Under the pieces are notes generated by a model. The model ran no database searches, had not been told where the DNA came from, and was given only the letters and a program-made list of their open reading frames with translations. A DNA stretch of 64,000 nt from Entomortierella parvispora. Its lineage: Eukaryota > Mortierellomycota > Mortierellomycetes > Mortierellales > Mortierellaceae. Position 1 is the stretch's first letter, and every line of letters starts with the position of its first letter. Position numbers and translations under genes: made by a program. Location: NCBI GenBank assembly GCA_963573315.1, contig OY752150.1:372001-436000 (forward strand), given 5' to 3'. Of the stretch, positions 1-12,012 are shown piece after piece.

Positions 1-1745
1 GGTCCTACAACGGCGACTAGACTTCCACGTGCAATCCTGAGATGAATGTCCTTCAGGTAGGGTACGATTATCTGCGATCCGCCGTCTATCAATGCCTCTC
101 TTTCCAATGGGTGAGCGTCCATCGTACGGTCGCTCTTGTCAGCGACAGCCGATCCCTCGGTACGTTCAGTTGAAGTAGGAAGGGTCTCCCAGATGAAGTC
201 CGCGTGATCGATAACAATGGCTTCTTTCAGAGAGCTGTCGAACTTAAAGCTGATCTCCGAGTCTTCCGCTAACAGAAACTTTTGGACACGACCGAGCGCC
301 ACATAGGCATCCACAGCCATATTGATGCAATTGGGTAAGATCAACATGGGAACTCTCAAGATGCTGTAATAGGCTAGGGCTGGGAATACGACCTCCGGCT
401 TGAGTTCATTACCCAAGGCAGAGTAGAGGACAAGGGACAAGGACGAGGCCAAAATAGGGATGGTCTGGGGAAAAAGCAAAAGGCGGAGGTTAGCTGCAAT
501 TTCACAGATAGACGAACTCTCATACTTCTGTAACTTACTGAGGAGGTCGCGATGATGAATCCTCTGTTACGCAGAATCCGGTGGACATACGATAGCTCTT
601 TGGACCGGATCGCCGCCAGTTTGGCCATGAAGCTGTCCTCCCACGCAAACAGTTTAATGACCTTGATCCCCTGCAAGATCTCCGTGGAGAGTCGAATTCG
701 CTGATCAGTCAATTGAGAAGCTAATTTCCTGACAGGCGCCAACGTGGTCATACCCCAACCTTGGACAGGGCTTGAGAGCGTCAAGATAGCGGCGCCCAAA
801 AGTGCCGATGGCCCCATCAGACTCCACAAGATGCACACAGTCACTGCAGCAAAGATGGGGGTGGCAATCACAATCAGGAAAGGGTTGGCAGCACTATCGA
901 TGCGGCTAATATCTGTCGACATGAGGTTGATGATCGATCCGTCTGGGTAGAGTAGGTGGGACTTTGACGACAGAGTGGTTGCCTTTCGAAAAACAAGGTC
1001 GATCAAGGCTGTTCGTATATACAGTCCCGTCTTGAGCGAGCCCACGTTCCAACGTTGGTAGACAAGATTTTGGATCTGGGATGCTGCAAACCAGGCAAAA
1101 GCGAGTCCGAATCCCTGTGTTGCTGGAGGCGGAGTTGTCTCTGGATCCTGCGATTGCTGAATAAATACGAGAATGGAGTGAAAGATCCAGGGGGCGACGA
1201 TCTGACAAATATCTACGACATGATCCAAAGAAGACCAAACACGCGGGAGGGAGATCGATCAGTATCCACTGCTTACTTCCGGTGCGTTGCTTGTGAGATC
1301 CATCTTTACCTCCTGTCTCTAGACAGATGAATCCTGGCAGGTAGCGATTCCAAAACGAACTGAATATCCCCCTGGGAAGCGAAGGCGTCCGATTCTGTTC
1401 CTGAGCTCGAGTTTTTTCTTTCTCCCAATGATCGGCCAGTAGTTGTCCGAGCACCTTGGCTCGACGACGGTCCAACATTTGATAGAGGTCCTCTTCCTGA
1501 AGCTGACGTTTGAATCCAACCCTGTAAAGGCCGTTGGCCCACCAAAGTGTCCACCGATTAAAAACATTTGCATGAGTCTCGGGCGAAATTGGCCCGTTCT
1601 GCTGATCCGGAATGGTCGAGTGTCTGCTCTGATGTTTGTTGTCCGCGGTACTTTGGGTACTTCCGTAGCCGCTCCCGTTGCTATTGCCAAGGATGCGGTC
1701 GCTCTCGCTGGCCTGTGGTTTCTTGTCCTCAGTCTTCCGACTCAT
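1..1745 (-). CDS. ABCC/MRP-type ABC transporter, N-terminal part (cut by left edge)
   Basis: This is the 5' part of an ATP-driven exporter of the ABCC family, a membrane pump for organic anions or conjugates. The start is the ATG ending at 1745; the codon three before it is only TTG. Exons are 1310-1745, 539-1212 and 1-464; introns begin GTAAAG and GTAAGT. The hydrophilic N-terminus leads into NRWTLWWANGLYRVGFKRQL, the usual lead-in to the first ABCC membrane domain. Membrane segments follow (around 'DICQIVAPWIFHSI' and 'FLIVIATPIFAAVTV'), with the ABCC landmark GIKVIKLFAWEDSF between helices. The last exon reaches 'RGSLVAVVG', the start of the Walker A loop of the first ATPase domain, exactly at the window edge. 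Whether an additional TMD0 exists upstream cannot be argued: the protein starts directly with the linker, so this looks like a short, TMD0-less ABCC. Family confident; substrate unknown. Confidence 0.88.
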
Positions 1746-2203
1746 CTTGAACAAAGGTTGGATTCAAGGGGGAGCGCACTGCCGATCAGCAAGAAAAGTG
1801 AGGGGAGGGTTGTTTTTTTTCTTGAAGGGTGTGGACTCGCTTTTTATAGTCTCTCGGAGGCGAGGCGAAGGAGAAGAAAACAGGCGGCCTGCAGTGATTT
1901 TGAGTCAAAATTGTCCCACACCGCAGCCTGTGAATGCAAGGTGGCTAACAATTGCTCTCAGGGGCCAACTTTCACAAACACGCCGCTCTCTTTGCACCTT
2001 AACCTTTTTTTTTTCTGGATGTCCAGCAGCAGGCCCAAGGACACATGGAATACAATTGGTGCAGTCTTCCCAGATTTCGCTGATAGCATGCTGTGATGTT
2101 ATTAATACTGTTGGTATGATAGACTATGATGATATGATTGTTTGCAATTACAGTGGTATACAAGAAACTTGCGATTGAAGATGAAGAATGGAGAGTTTCA
2201 CGG
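1746..2203. other. Intergenic: 5' region of the ABC gene / 3' flank of the GH9 gene
   Basis: No gene is visible. The region holds short T-runs (around 1809-1820 and 2008-2017) and the presumed promoter of the minus-strand ABC transporter. The reading frames present are shadows without family similarity. Confidence 0.5.
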
Positions 2204-4712
2204 TTATTTCAAAGATGGCAGATTGCTGTCGCCCAGCAGAGTGTCGCTCGAGCTCATTGGACCGCCTGTCATCGGCGTCAGCTCTGATTCTGCCAAGGAT
2301 GGAGTCGAGGTACCATTCAAACCCATAGTTGTAATCGGGTAGGGTTGTTGACTCTCTACGCCCTTTTCGAGATCCACACCAGATTTCCCGGCGCCAGCTG
2401 TGAGAGCCGCACCCACCTCCATGGAACTCTCACTTCCTGGAAGGCTGTGCAAGATCGAGCCTGATTTCTTGAGGCGACGTTTTTCTTGTCGAAGAGCTAG
2501 CCAAGCCTGAATCTGAGCTGCCTTTCGCCTATAGATGAAGATACTAAGAATGACCAAGGCCAATAGGGTTCCCAGGAGAATCAAAACAAGTTGCCATACT
2601 GGCATGCCACTGGGGAGAGTACCAGCAGCAACATGGCGACCTGATAGGCCACCGGGAGGGATCATGACATAGGGTGGAGGATCATGAGACGTCATGACCT
2701 GGTAAGCCATCAGACTCGTGAACGGTGCATTGTAGTCGAGTGCGACCTAGGATGTTACATAAATGGACGAGTCTTTGTCAGCAGAGCCTTCATGAGTGTC
2801 ACATATAGTGCGTGGGGTGGACATGGTGAACGTAGTACCTCGTTTTGACGCCAATTGCTCCGTTGATCAGTGAAACGGTCGTTCTTGTCTGGTCCACCGA
2901 CAAGAGCTCCCAGCAGAACGTGGGCCTCGATGGCAGGGTTGGTATCGATGGTGTCCGAGCTATTCCCTCCAGCAGCCAGAGAGGAATGAGGATTGACGGG
3001 CGAGTTAGGGTGCACCCCCACAATATAGGGAGTCTTCTCGGGATTGTCTCCCAGTAGGTATCGGACTTGCTTCAGAGCAAAAGCTTGGTAGATGTTGATC
3101 TTTTCTTGGGCAGCGCTAGACACATCGGCACCATCCGCAGGCTCGCTCATGTACTTGGCCAAGAGATTGACAGCAAAAGCAGCGTTGGCTACCACAACGG
3201 AAGAGTCGTCGCCTGAGGCGCCGTAACAGTAATACATTCCGCCTGGTGTGAAGCTGCAAGGTTTGACGCCAAACACGGTCTGATTGACAAACTTCTCTGC
3301 CAAAGCCTGCCATTTCGGATGCGTCTCTGCGTTCCCTCTAGTCAGGCCTGCCATCATGATATACACTAGTGCCGCCTTATCGTCCCAACTGACGACCGTT
3401 GTCACCTCCTTTGCAGCCATTTCGTTTGAGTATTTAGTGGCAAGGTTTGCAAACGACTCTTCGTTGGTTAGACGGTACATCTAGGCAGCCGCCCAGGCTA
3501 GTTCATCCACATATCCAGTTGAGGAATAACAACACGTGGCAGCAGGGACAACGGTCTGATAAGTTTGTCGTGGTGAAGCTGTCTCTGCCAAGTTGAACAA
3601 ATCCTTTGCGCGACTTTGCAAGAGAGCGGCGTAGGTCGCATCATTGATTTTGTCGCGATAGAGCAGGGAGCAAGATGCAAAAGCGGCGGCGGCATCAGCA
3701 AAGGCGTCAGTTCCGGGGCTTGTCCGACTGACAAAGAAGGAGGGTCTAGGTGTTGGAATACCGGTGTCGGGTCCCCAATAGTTGTTGTCGATCTCACTGA
3801 TGCCGACTTGGACGTAGAGGGTGTTGTTGTTAGGATTTGCCTTGATGAGCCAGTCCATCCCCCACCGAACCATTTGGTCAAGATAATGGACTTGGTTTGC
3901 AAGTGTGTAGCCGTCAAAGAACTCAATGGCTCCATAACAGATCTCGGTCAGGGAAAAGGTCATTGGGTAAGTGAATTTCAGATAGTCGCCCGCATCGTAA
4001 TATCCCTATTGTTGCCACAAACGTGTTAGCAATGGACACAGGTTGTTCTCTCATGGGCTGTTTTGATAGGGTAAACTTACGCCAGACAAATCCTGCCCAG
4101 CATCTTTACCGTCAAGCAGCGCAGAATCATTTCGCTGTTACGATTACAGAAATGAGATGGGTGTTAAGAGGCGACACGTCGATCGGCATGGCTCACTGCA
4201 GGACTAAAAAGTGAGCGCGGAACGTCCGTGTCTTACCCATTTAACGCGTTGATCTGCTGGAAGTTTGCCTGATCTCTGGGCCTCAAAAAATAGAAAAGAC
4301 GACTCCAACAGCCTGTACTCCAGCAATGATGAAGGAAACAAAGTAAATGTCCACTCTCAAAGTAACGTGGGCGTCCGACTTTCTCTTGGTATATTTACCT
4401 CACGTATTCTGGATTTGGGAAGGAGGTCTCATCTGGACCGTCTTCGTCATCCGAAGCCGGAGGCCAAGTCTTTGTAAACGGAGGTAAGTGTGCAGTTTCG
4501 GTCGCGTTCACAGTCTTGTTGGTTGGGTAGTCGTCATTGTAATCCACCACATTGTAGAATGTTCCTGAAGGCTCGTTCCCTTTTGAACCTGGATTACTAC
4601 TTCCGCCGCCATGGCTCTTCGGTGCCGAATCCACTGCCTGTAGTAAGATTGTTATGATCACAAGAAGGACCACGATGGAGGCTCTGGAGAAAGAAGTGAG
4701 AATCTTGGACAT
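2204..4712 (-). pseudogene. Membrane-anchored GH9 endoglucanase with an in-frame TAG
   Basis: This encodes a family 9 glycoside hydrolase (inverting beta-1,4-glucanase). Exons: 4399-4712, 4237-4312, 4081-4134, 2839-4005, 2204-2746; all phases agree and give 718 codons. The N-terminus has a signal peptide or anchor (MSKILTSF then a run of V/L/I). The family motif GYYDAGDYLKF (catalytic Asp pair) opens exon 4, and the acidic end DRFTDQRSNWRQNE, with the catalytic Glu, is joined across the last intron to VALDYNAPFTSL. After the catalytic domain come one membrane helix (VWQLVLILLGTLLALVILSI) and a basic cytoplasmic tail of about 100 residues, so the enzyme would face the wall. Codon 323 is TAG (3481-3483) inside the conserved DELAWAAA-x-MYRLT segment, where GH9 proteins carry Trp (TGG). 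Everything downstream remains open and well conserved. It is therefore a recent nonsense allele, a sequencing error, or a readthrough case; I annotate it as broken without choosing. Confidence 0.75.
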
Positions 4713-6178
4713 GACTGTGATCCGGTCGGATTTCCTGCCATTAAGAAGGTTGCGGCAGTAAGTAAACATCCAGAGTGAAGGGGGATACTGAGCAATTACA
4801 ATCCCGTGTTTAGACATTTCTTTTCTGCTAGTAGAACTCAAGTCGACACATGGGTCATTATCGGAGGCAATTGAGCCTAAAGTAGCGTGGTGTCCTCCTT
4901 CTCCTTCAACTGGTGTGTTAAAGAGAGCGTTTCGCTATCACTCCTCGCATCGTTGTCCGGGTCATGACGGCTGATACTCCACGACATACAGAAAGAGGGC
5001 TCGGAGTGGTGTACCTGGATATCGAGAATGGCGATCAGTTTTTATCACCACAGAACTGATAGGTGAAACGAGGGTGTGAAGGGGTTGGGACGGAAGCAAA
5101 AATAAAAATGATGAGGATAAAAAAGTGACCATGCAATGTAAAAAATGGGGTTGGCAAACAAAAAAAAAACTGTTGCGAGCGAAAGAGAGAGAGCTTGTCA
5201 AAGAACGAATCATCAGCATGGAAGTTGGAGAAGGAAAGGGAACCGTTCCTTCGAACACTCTACCGTCTTTCTTATTTCTCCCTTAACCCTACCATCGCGG
5301 ATCCATGCAGAAGCACCTCGAAAGAAAAACAAACAGGCAGTGCGAAAGGCAAAGGAAGCGAAAGGACGAGAGGGGAGAGAGAGAGAGATTGAAGAAAAAT
5401 TTGAGATCGGCAAAAGTCTTTCCGATCATCCTCTGATCGCAAGGAATACGTCGTCGCCTTTTGATCCTTTTCGTTTAGCAGGAGACAATGTGTAGAAAGG
5501 AAGCGAGGACTCGCCAAGGGGGTGGCAAGAAGGTTGTTGAGTGAGTGGGCTGGGAGGGAAGAAAAAAAGGGAACATCAAGGGCAAAGTGCGCAATAACAA
5601 GGGCAAAGGAGGCTATGGCGAGCGGGGCCGGGTTAGTGCAGCGGGAGTAAGAGTTAGGAGAAAGGGATGGGAATGACGAGGAGGTGTAACGAATCCACCA
5701 GATACCATTCCCATTGCCACGCCATGCTAGACGCCATGCTAGACGCCAACCCGGGGATCGCAAAAGGAGGCTTGGCTGGACAGAGAGTCGCACGCGACGG
5801 GAAGAGAGGTGAACGCACTGCTTCCGTCCCAGGGACGGCTCATGAACACGGTAGCCAAGCCATCAACGCGTCGTCGCACCGGCGTTGCCTCTTGTCGTCA
5901 ACTCCCACAGCCACAGTCAGCCACAACAGCGTTCTATTTCCGGGCCCACAAAGCTAAAAATACGAGACCCGCCATTTTTTTTCGACAGGGGCACATGGCA
6001 CTTCGTCATTCATCCATCAGTTCTTTAGTTCATTTCATTCATTCATCCACTTCCCATTCCTTCATCCGTCTATCGTTTACTGCTTTCATCCTCGACTCCA
6101 AACAAAAGAGCAATCATCTTTCAGTTCAAAACAAACACCTATTCAGTGCTCCCTATCGACAACCAGACACTTCACACA
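4713..6178. other. Intergenic region between divergent GH9 and hevein-protein genes
   Basis: A 1.46-kb divergent promoter region without a recognisable gene. It holds a purine-rich tract around 5150-5420, a perfect 12-bp tandem duplication at 5724-5747, and a tandem ATTC stretch near 6030-6050 just upstream of the chitin-binding protein gene. Confidence 0.5.
5724..5747 (+). repeat. 12-bp perfect tandem duplication
   Basis: Two adjacent copies of ATGCTAGACGCC, in non-coding DNA upstream of the hevein-domain gene. It is short and looks like a replication-slippage product. Confidence 0.7.
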
Positions 6179-6800
6179 ATGCTTCGATCCAACGTAGTCT
6201 CAATGCTCCTCAGCTGCATTGCCCTCCTTTCATTCGTCTCTGCTCAGGCCCAATGTGGTCCCGGAGTTGGGTCATGTACAGGAAGCAACTGCTGTTCCAC
6301 CAACGTAAGACTTACACACCCGACCGACCGACCCTGCTACCTTTTCCCCCCGTCAAAATTACAAGAGAAAGAGTCACTTACCTTTTTATTGCTTTTCCCA
6401 TCCTGACTGTGTATAGGGCTTCTGTGGTGCGGATGAACAATATTGTGGAACAGGCTGCCAAGTTGGCTTTGGACTCTGTGGAGGGGCGAGTGCCACCGGC
6501 CTTCCTTCAACTGGACCAGCTTCAGCCTCAATTCTACCCACCTCTGTTGTCCCCTCGATCACACCCACTGCTTCTGTAATCCAAACGACGACCGCTCTTC
6601 CCACATCAGAGCCTATCACCTCCTCAGCTTCTCCTTCACCCTCTTCGGCCATTGTTGCCAGCTCGACCACCCGTGGCACCTTCCAACTGCAGCCCACAGG
6701 AAAGCCTAACGGAGCCTCTTCCACAACCTCAAAGGACAAGGGAGGAGTCGGGGCCCGCTTGGCCCTGTCCGTGGTCTTCATGGCCTTGCTGTTGATCTAA
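6179..6800 (+). CDS. Small secreted hevein-type (CBM18) chitin-binding protein, probably GPI-anchored
   Basis: Encodes 169 residues in two exons, 6179-6304 and 6417-6800; the intron runs from GTAAGA to TATAG. Residues 1-24 are a classic signal peptide ending at AQAQ. The mature protein opens with a single hevein/CBM18 module rich in cysteine (QCGPGVGSC, NCCSTNGFCG, EQYCGTGC, FGLC: eight Cys in hevein spacing), which binds chitin or its oligomers. A Ser/Thr/Pro-rich stalk of about 90 residues, a likely O-glycosylation region, follows. The protein ends in a hydrophobic segment (ARLALSVVFMALLLI) typical of a GPI-attachment signal. The architecture indicates a cell-wall or plasma-membrane surface protein that holds or shields chitin. 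The intron falls inside the chitin-binding module. No enzymatic domain is present. Confidence 0.88.
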
Positions 6801-7123
6801 GAGAAAAGCGCACTATCGCAATACTAGCGGCATTCATGTACCACACTTCATATTCATCATCATCTAGCCCATATCTGAAATTCATAAAAAAAAGCACTCT
6901 GTCATTGTCATTTCACAAGGACCTTTTGATGTGAAATTGCTTTATTTTTGACTATGGTACATGCAAAAAAAACTAGAGGAGGGGGTTGAGTGGAGGAATG
7001 AAAAAGGTATGGATTGTGTAATGTGTATGGGAAGGAAGGGGTTATTTTATCGCGTCGAGTGAATCAGGGTCAGATTTTTTCCTTTTTTTTTTTTTTTTTT
7101 TTTTTTTCTGCGTCTGTTCTCAA
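6801..7123. other. Convergent 3' region with a T25 homopolymer
   Basis: This is the space between the 3' ends of the hevein gene (+) and the bHLH gene (-). It contains an uninterrupted run of 25 T at 7083-7107 just downstream of the bHLH stop codon. No gene is seen. Confidence 0.6.
7083..7107 (+). repeat. T25 homopolymer
   Basis: An uninterrupted run of 25 T, 16 bp beyond the bHLH stop codon. Confidence 0.9.
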
Positions 7124-10021
7124 TCAGAGTTTTTCTTTCTCGACGACCATCTCGGTCGTCGCCTGCTGTGGCTGGGTGGTGACCATCTCATGATCCTTGT
7201 TTTTGTGAGAAGAGGCCTCGTTCTCAGCGTCGACCACGACCACGACAATCCCACTATCGCGCTGCTGCTGCCTTTTCGTCATCTGTTGGTGTTCATCCAA
7301 GTCTGCGCCCAGCAACTCGTGCTGCTTGACGCGTTTGGCCTCGCTCACCTCCATAATAGACGACGACACCGTTTCTTCTCCGTCATCATAGCTGGTCTTG
7401 TGGGGCGCGGACCGCTTTCTATGATTGGGACTGGCCCCTGGGAAGGAAGAGGAAACGCTCGAGGTGACCGAAGACGAAGGTGACAAGGGTGCACTCCCTT
7501 CCCTCATAGTGTCCTCCATGGACTCTTCATCGCCCTTTTTCGAGGACGAGGCCTTGCCAGCGGCTGGAGAAGGAGGAGGATTCTTGGACGAGACATTCGA
7601 AGTGCTTCGTTTTCTCTGGACAACCCAGGGCTCTTCTTGAATAAAGATTGGCTCGGGTTGCAGAGGCCTGGAAGGTTGAGGAGCAGCCGCGGACGCGGCA
7701 TGTCGCGGTGCGGCAGCTTCAGCATGGCCAGGATGGTGACCATGGTGATGGTGAGGGGGAGGAGGAGGTGCGTGAGGATGAGGAGGGTATCCGTACGAAG
7801 GATGGTAGGGATATGGATAAGGAGGATATCCGGGGTAGGCATGCGACGAGTGAGGTGGCGGCGCACCTGCAGGAAGGTAGTGGCCATGATGAGGCGGAGG
7901 CAGGCCGGGAGAAGTTTCCTCATGTCCCCAGTGGGGATAGGGTGAGTTTCCGGCTGAAGAGGCAGACGAGGGACCCATTGAAGGTGAGCGAGACAACATG
8001 GGCGAGAGCATGAAGGGCGAGACAGGAGGCTGTTGCTCGCCGTCCATCTCGGAGTGCCGCTCGTGGTGTCTTGGAGAGCTGGATGGCTGACCAGTGTGGC
8101 GCTCGCTGCTGTAAGACGGATGAAGGTGGTGAGGAGCGGGGATCTTCAATGGAGGCAGGGTTGGGCCGGAACGGTGGCCATTCGCCTTTGTGCTTGCAGA
8201 GTCCGACGGAGCTGGCCTTGAGGAAGGGGACAAGTGTTCCCCATGGTGTTGGTGGTGGTAGGCCTGATACCGGTGCTTCTCATGGCGACGTCTCTCGCTG
8301 GAGGGATTTGTCTCTGACCGCGCAGGAGGGGACTGGAGATGCAAGTTGGCTAGAGAAGAGATTGGTGGCAAAGCGGGCGAAACAGAGGAGGAGGACTGCT
8401 GGTTCTGATACGGCGATGAGGGTGAAGGTGGGAACAAGGGCGATTTAGTATACGAGCTCGCGGGGCTGGAAGCGGCCGACTGGGGGGTATTGAACGAGTC
8501 TGAGGGGATGATGGAGATGGGGGGAGGAGCCATCTTGGACTGGGACTGGCTCGAGGCGCGGTCTGAGGAAGGACTTGGCGCGTCGGTGATAATGACGGGA
8601 GGAAGATCCATGGCCCGGGAAGGCGTCAACCGCGGTGATGGGGTTGGAGAAGAAGAAGAAAGAGCCTTTGGAGCAGGGGCGGGTTGCTTCTTATTGTCTT
8701 GGTCACGGTTTGGCTTGTAGTCCATATCGTTATCATCGTCCTGTTCAATCTCATCCTCCTCATCCTCCTCTTCCTTGGAGGGCTCGCTTTCCTCCATGTC
8801 AATATCCGCATCCACATCAATAGACATGTTCCGCGACCCGGCTTCTGTCTCTTTTTTCTCTGAAGAGGTTCCAGTGTTGGCTGCTGCCGACCCGGCCTCC
8901 ACGCTACTAATGTCAAAATCCTCACCCTTGACTTCTTTCAAGGACTTGACTAATGTCCCATTGACCTCACTCAGGTAGGTGATGTGGGCAACAGCACCGC
9001 GGAGGACATTCACGCGATGACACTTTGAGGTGGCCTCCTCCAAGTGCTTCGAAGGGAGCAGTTTAGTCAGATCATCGATCAGCTATGGAGACATACACCA
9101 AACACCATACAACAGTTAGTTTACATCAGGGCCTATAAACCATGCAAGCAATCCCATGTGGCCATGCAAGGGGGAGGGGGAGGGGAAGGTTGCTCTTACC
9201 TGGTTGATACAGTCGCGTCGTTTTCGCTCCACTCGATTGTGAGTCTCTCGCCGCCTCTGGAGCTTGTCTAGGGCCGTCTTGGTATCGAGTGGCTTCCGGT
9301 TCAAGATGTTGACACCTGCGAGGTCAAACGACTTTGTGGTCTTGTAGGTCTCGGAAGAGATACTTCCTTCAAACCGGAACACCTTGGGGGCGCTACTTCC
9401 GTTACCTGCACTTGATGAGACAGTCGTGGAGCTGGGATCACGGCTGTTTGACCTGCCAGACTTGGTCTTCAAAGCAGGCTGTTTCGTCTTGTCGGCATTG
9501 GACTTGGCGCTCGACCCGCTAGAGGTCTTTGAGGAGATGATGAACCCTGATTGCGTTTCACGATGACCCGATGCGTTTGTTGGTGATGAAGGAGAGGATC
9601 TGGTCGAGGGGGATGAAGACCTGGTACGATGTGTTTGACCAGGCGCTTGTAGACGATGGCGGCTCGAAGTCGTAGGGGACGAGTCGGAGGAGGTGGACGA
9701 GGGAGTAAAAGGGTGGCTGGGGTGAGGGGGGCCATGGGACCCATGCGATGGAGAGTGTCCCGAATGTGCTGGAGGATAAGGCGGAGGATACGGAGAACCT
9801 GGATATGGGTGGTATGGGTAATAAGATTGATGATGGGAAGAAGGGTGATGAGGGGGTGGAGGTGGATGGTGGGGGTGATGATAGTACGATGGGTGGTAAG
9901 GATAAGCAGAGGCGGGGCCAGGGGCAGAGGATGAGGAGGGGCTGGAAGATGAAGATGAAGGAGTCTGCAGACCAGGCCAAGGGGTGTTGTTTGGCGGGAC
10001 CATGATGCTTTGGCTTGCCAT
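7124..10021 (-). CDS. bHLH transcription factor, E-box-binding type
   Basis: Encodes 926 residues in two exons, 9200-10021 and 7124-9082; the intron (GTAAGAGC to CCATAG) interrupts the bHLH domain. The basic region at about 256-274 reads RRRETHNRVERKRRDCINQ, with His261, Glu265 and Arg269 in the positions that specify CACGTG. Helix 1 and 2 follow (LIDDLTKLLP, CHRVNVLRGAVAHITYL). No leucine zipper of normal length is evident after helix 2. The first 130 residues are extraordinarily rich in His, Pro, Tyr and Ser. The region after the domain is acidic (a run of D/E with DIDMEESEPS) and then a very long Ser/Pro/His/Gly-rich tail. These low-complexity flanks suggest an activation domain or condensate-forming segments. 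Nuclear location is inferred. The overall arrangement recalls the USF/MITF-like fungal bHLH class, but I cannot name an orthologue. Confidence 0.85.
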
Positions 10022-12012
10022 GAGTATGGAGTAGGGAGAAAAGCTGCTAGGAAGTAGTTAAGAAAGGGGGTGGACAATGAAGGAGAAGCAGAGGAGAAGC
10101 GCAGTGGAGCAAAGGCGGAGAAAGGGAAGAAGCAAAGAAGTGCGAAAATGTCAAGAGCGGGTGGGAAGAAAGACGCAAAAGAGAAGAGAGATTGAGAGAG
10201 AGAAAGAGAGAGAAGGAGAGAGACAGATAAACGGAGGGCACAGTCGAGAATGGACAGTGGCTAATGGGGTCCGAAAGGGTCGAAGGGCAAAAAGTAAAAA
10301 GTATGAATGGAGTCGAGGAGAAGAGGGAAGAAGAAGAAGAAAAAGAAAAGAGAAGGAAAAGAAGGGAGGGAAGGCAGCGATTCCCCGGTAAATCAACACG
10401 GGCGGAGGACAAGAGAAGGGGGGATGGACAATGGACTAACTCGTCCGCTGTCCGCCCGCCCGCCTGTCCTTCCAGTCGGGGTGCGAGAGCCCGCGGCAAG
10501 GCGAGCCAGGCCAATTACGCTTTCGAGGCTATTCGAGAAAGAGTGCTTTTTTGCTTCTTGCGTTGCCACCTTTGTGCAGCATCCGTCTTCCTTCCTTCCA
10601 TCCTCTCCTTCCCTGGTTCAAGCTTTGGGCCAGTCGGTGCTCTCTTGTTGTTGTCTCCCTTCCCCCCCGTCGTTCACCCTTGCGGGGGGAAATTCCGTCT
10701 AGAGATGCCGCTATGGAGTACAGAACAGGTGCAGTGCAGGCGGCTAGGCGATTGATGGTCCTGCAGAAGGTGCGTATGTAGGTTGTTGAAACACAACAGA
10801 AACTGGGATCAACTTTGAGCAATGTGGCTGCAGTCGACACGTTGTGTGCGCCCTGTGTCAGTCTCCCAATTTGTACAATTGACGCAGGCGCACCCAGGAA
10901 CAACCTTTCGCCTCTCTGGGAGTGACGAGTTGACTCTCAGCCAGCACAGGAAGTGTGACAGAACATCAAGAAAAAAAAGGCACGCCACGAAAATGACCAA
11001 TGTTTTTCCAAAGTCAGACTGAAAAAACACCGTTCCCCTCCCCAATGGTCGATGCCGGGGATTGACGAGGGGGTCCTTGTGAGGAAGTAAAGTAAACACA
11101 GGCGAGCCTAGCGCACACCGGGGATGGGATGAGTTTGTCAATGGCCAGGGTTCAGAATAGCACGAGGCCATGCAATAACAAACGCTCATTTCATTTCTTT
11201 CCAGTGTTCAAAAAGAATACAAGAGATTCTAGAGTGCAGGAGGGACATGGAAGGCAGGGCTACTTTCAGTCAAATCACAGTGCCTGGACAACAAACAGAC
11301 TCGATATTCTATCAGATTTTTTTTTATCCCAGCCCAGGAGACAGACCAGAAACCTGGTGAACCAGAGAATTGTGCGTGTGCACTTGCGCACTGGGTCATC
11401 GACTTCCCCATTAAGGCCTGGGTTTGATTGACTTGCGGCTGACGCATGGTATTTTTAGGTCTTCCCCTTGCATCACTACGCTTCCATGGAAGCTCAAGAA
11501 GGAGAAGAGAGCGAGGTGGCAAAGAAAAAAAAAAATTTGTTTGCGAGCAATCGATTGATTTACCGAGAATTTCTGGGTTCGTTGGTCCAATTCCGCCCTG
11601 TGATGTTGCCATCTTAAGATCTGGATGGACCAGCCTGACCAAAGTTGGATGCGGTTTGCAAGTTTATATTCCTTCCGATAGAATTCCTGGAAATGGGGAG
11701 TTTGTGGCCACAAGCACAAACGCACCTGTCTTGTTCGTCCTTTGACCACCCTCCGTTGCTGGGCTTTTGTTGCGCGTGGATGGAATTGCTTTTTGTTACC
11801 AGCTGTGTGTGATGTGTACTTGTGTCTGACAATTGCTCTCTCTCCTTTCTTTTCAGCAGGCGTTCGTGTGCTAACCAGGGTCGAGCCCACCTTTTTTTAT
11901 TTTTCTTTGCTCGCCGTTTCGTCGGTTATGTACTTTCCAGCGGCAAAAGGGGTGTCTATGTCTGGACAGCTGGCGCCGATGACTCCGAAAAGTTAAAAAA
12001 AGTAGCAAAATG
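10022..12012. other. 2-kb gene-poor region upstream of the bHLH gene
   Basis: No protein family is recognisable. It contains a purine-rich GA/GAA tract at about 10080-10390, probably the 5' leader or promoter of the bHLH gene. The remaining 1.6 kb has several short reading frames on both strands without motif, splice-consistent extension or coding character. It ends at the tRNA gene. Confidence 0.5.
12007..12010 (-). terminator. RNA polymerase III T-run terminator of the tRNA-Ser gene
   Basis: Four T on the minus strand start two bases past the tRNA 3' end, and a further T-run lies slightly downstream. This is the expected Pol III stop signal. Confidence 0.6.

Noticed and set aside
10077-10391. 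Lys/Arg/Glu-rich small frames upstream of the bHLH gene
   Set aside because: Translation of simple GA/GAA repeats; no stable domain and no conservation clue.
11229-11890. Overlapping frames between 11.2 and 11.9 kb
   Set aside because: Different frames overlap on both strands without domain, signal peptide or consistent splice phases.
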